DNA from: an uncultured Thalassospira sp. | Lineage (GTDB): Bacteria > Pseudomonadota > Alphaproteobacteria > Rhodospirillales_A > Thalassospiraceae | Length of the DNA: 16,426 nucleotides | Reading direction: 5' to 3' | Assembly: GCA_946885765.1 (NCBI GenBank) | Contig: CAMPHD010000028.1 | Coordinates: 1 to 16,426, forward strand | Shown: positions 14,565 to 16,426 of the stretch, one piece after another | How the letters are laid out: every line of letters begins with the position of its first letter | Numbering within the stretch: position 1 is the stretch's first letter | Position numbers and translations under genes: made by a program | Notes under the pieces: model-generated | Seen by the model: the letters and a program-made list of their open reading frames with translations, nothing else | What the model was told of the DNA's origin: nothing | Databases searched by the model: none

Positions 14565-16426
14565 CAAGCCAAACCACCTGCCACCATTGTGGAGATCCGG
14601 TGACGTCGATGTCCCCGGCCGGACCTGATTTTTGCTGTCGGGGATGTGCAGGTGCGTTCGAACTTCTGGCTAGTCTGGATCTGAAATCCTATTACAACCG
14701 CCGCAGCATTGATCCCAACGCCCGGCCATTGCGCCCGGACAGCGATGAAATCGTCGCAGTCAATTTCACCGACCTTGTCTGTACCGGCGAGGAAGGCGTT
14801 CATCATCTGAACCTGATGGTAGATGGCATTCATTGTGCCGCCTGTGTCTGGCTGATCGAAACCCTGCTACAAAAAAATCCGTCTGTCCTGCATGCGCGCG
14901 TCAACATGACCACGCGCCGTCTGCGTCTGGCATGGAACGGTGACATTGCCGATGTTGATGACCTGGTTAAGCCGGTTCTGCAAATGGGATACCGGCTGAT
15001 CCCGTTTGATCCCGCCTCACTCGAACAGGCAACACAGGCCCGCAACAGCGAATTGCTGCGCTGTCTGGCGGTTGCCGGATTTGCCGCGGGCAATGTCATG
15101 CTGCTTTCGGTGTCGGTCTGGGCCGGATATTTTCAGGGAATGGGCGGCGCAACCCGTGATCTTTTCCACTGGATATCGGCCCTGATTGCCCTGCCCGCAG
15201 CCGCCTATGCCGGGATGCCGTTTTATCGGTCGGCATGGGGTGCCATCCGCAATCGCCGGGTCAATATGGATGTCCCGATCAGCCTGGGGGTTATTCTTGC
15301 CCTTGGCATGAGTTTGGCCGAAACCATGCGCGGCGGCCCGCATGCCTATTTTGATTCCGCGATTACGCTTTTGTTCTTCCTGCTGGTTGGTCGATACCTC
15401 GATAGCCGCGCACGCGGTCAGGCCAGATCGGCGGCTGAACATCTGCTTTCGCTTAATGCGCGTTCGGTCACGGTTCTGGATGACGATGGCACCCGCCGAC
15501 TGATCGCACCGGACAAAGCCAAACCGGGCATGATCGTTCTGGTGGCGGCGGGGGAGCGGATCGGCATTGATGGTGAAATCCTTGATGGGCAATCGGATAT
15601 CGATACCAGCCTGATCACGGGCGAAAGCATCCCCGGCACCGCCAAACCCGGCACAATTGTTTTTGCCGGAACAACCAACATATCGGCACCGTTGCGCGTC
15701 CGCGTTACCGCGACCGGGCAAACAACACTTCTGGCCGAAATTGTCCGGCTGATGGAAAATGCCGAACAGGGGCGGGCAAAATATGTCGCCCTTGCCGACC
15801 GCGTTGCGAAGTCCTATGCCCCGGTGGTACATATTCTTTCGGGCACCACATTTCTCGGCTGGTGGCTGATTGGCGGGATTGGCTGGCAGGATGCCCTGAT
15901 GAATGCGATTGCCGTTCTGATCATTACCTGCCCCTGTGCCCTTGCCCTTGCTGTGCCGGTTGTTCAGGTGATTGCGACAGGACGGCTGTTACGTGCGGGT
16001 ATTCTTGTCAAATCCGCCACCGCACTGGAAAGACTGACCAGCATTCATGCTGTCATTTTCGATAAGACCGGTACATTGACCACCGGCAAGCCCGAATTGA
16101 TAAACAACTCCGGCAATGACAGTGCGCTGGCCCTTGCCGCATCAATCGCCGCCAACAGCACCCATCCATTATCCCGCGCCCTTGTCCGTGCCGCGGGCAA
16201 TGTGACGCCAATCGCCAACGTTTCGGAACATCCGGGGCAGGGTTTATCGGCTGAATTGCCCGCTGGCACGGTTCGGTTGGGCAGCCGTTCGTTTTGCGGT
16301 ATCGCAGAAAATGCCGACATTTCCAGCCACATTGCAGGCCCCGAAATGTGGTTGCAGGAACCGGGCCGGGCCGCGGCCCGTTTTGTTTTCCGCGATGCCC
16401 CCCGCCATGATGCCGAACAGGTTATC
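14561..16426 (+). CDS. ccoI: Copper-transporting P1B-type ATPase CcoI (FixI), truncated by the window edge
   Basis: The first 622 residues are present and the frame is open to the last base of the window. CcoI pumps copper across the inner membrane for the CuB site of the cbb3 oxidase. It starts with CHHCGD and FCCRGC (about residues 7-29), cysteine pairs usual in CcoI, then a heavy-metal-associated domain with GIHCAAC (89-95, Cys92 and Cys95). Membrane helices follow, with the ion-binding CPC at 457-459 (ITCPCALAL), the phosphatase TGES (353-356), the phosphorylation site DKTGT (501-505, Asp501) and the HP motif at 535-536 (STHPLSRAL). The start ATGA overlaps the ccoH stop by 4 bases. The remaining part (the ATP-binding GDGxND region and last helices) and a likely ccoS gene should follow beyond the window. 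Confidence 0.96.
   Translation, partial: MTSQTTCHHCGDPVTSMSPAGPDFCCRGCAGAFELLASLDLKSYYNRRSIDPNARPLRPDSDEIVAVNFTDLVCTGEEGVHHLNLMVDGIHCAACVWLIETLLQKNPSVLHARVNMTTRRLRLAWNGDIADVDDLVKPVLQMGYRLIPFDPASLEQATQARNSELLRCLAVAGFAAGNVMLLSVSVWAGYFQGMGGATRDLFHWISALIALPAAAYAGMPFYRSAWGAIRNRRVNMDVPISLGVILALGMSLAETMRGGPHAYFDSAITLLFFLLVGRYLDSRARGQARSAAEHLLSLNARSVTVLDDDGTRRLIAPDKAKPGMIVLVAAGERIGIDGEILDGQSDIDTSLITGESIPGTAKPGTIVFAGTTNISAPLRVRVTATGQTTLLAEIVRLMENAEQGRAKYVALADRVAKSYAPVVHILSGTTFLGWWLIGGIGWQDALMNAIAVLIITCPCALALAVPVVQVIATGRLLRAGILVKSATALERLTSIHAVIFDKTGTLTTGKPELINNSGNDSALALAASIAANSTHPLSRALVRAAGNVTPIANVSEHPGQGLSAELPAGTVRLGSRSFCGIAENADISSHIAGPEMWLQEPGRAAARFVFRDAPRHDAEQVI

Overview
The window looks like chromosomal DNA of an alphaproteobacterium, probably in the Rhodospirillales and close to Thalassospira. 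This is inferred from moderate GC content, codon use, gene order (polysaccharide deacetylase next to rppH) and the style of the cbb3 oxidase proteins; no rRNA or marker-gene search was possible. I see no mobile elements, CRISPR arrays, tRNA or rRNA genes, and most of the window is housekeeping and respiratory genes.

Left part (1-5808, all on the + strand). A divergent polysaccharide deacetylase gene enters from the left edge and is broken by a frameshift near 541-548. It is followed by rppH (Nudix RNA pyrophosphohydrolase), a 63-residue two-helix membrane protein, a trans-aconitate methyltransferase-like gene, an alpha/beta hydrolase, a probable outer-membrane beta-barrel protein of unknown role, and a stand-alone squalene/phytoene synthase-family gene. 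A perfect 12-bp hairpin at 5781-5808 closes this block and also serves the convergent pgk gene.

Middle part (5841-8598, all on the - strand). In transcription order this holds a small GNAT-like protein of unknown substrate, dapF (diaminopimelate epimerase, for lysine and peptidoglycan) and pgk (glycolysis). A 176-bp gap with inverted repeats separates dapF from pgk.

Right part (8599-16426, + strand). A 414-bp divergent regulatory region carries two FNR/FixK-type boxes, then come ccoNOQP (the four subunits of cbb3-type cytochrome c oxidase) and ccoGHI (its assembly and copper-supply factors). ccoI runs off the right edge. A long-loop terminator with a third FNR-like box in its loop lies between ccoP and ccoG. 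Together these genes build a high-affinity terminal oxidase for microaerobic growth, and the promoter layout predicts FNR/FixK control of ccoN, of ccoG and possibly of the divergent GNAT-like gene.

The best leads are the deacetylase frameshift, which looks like a deletion between short direct repeats, and the well-spaced FNR promoter architecture that appears to bring an unstudied GNAT-like gene into the low-oxygen regulon. I found no convincing entirely new multi-gene system.
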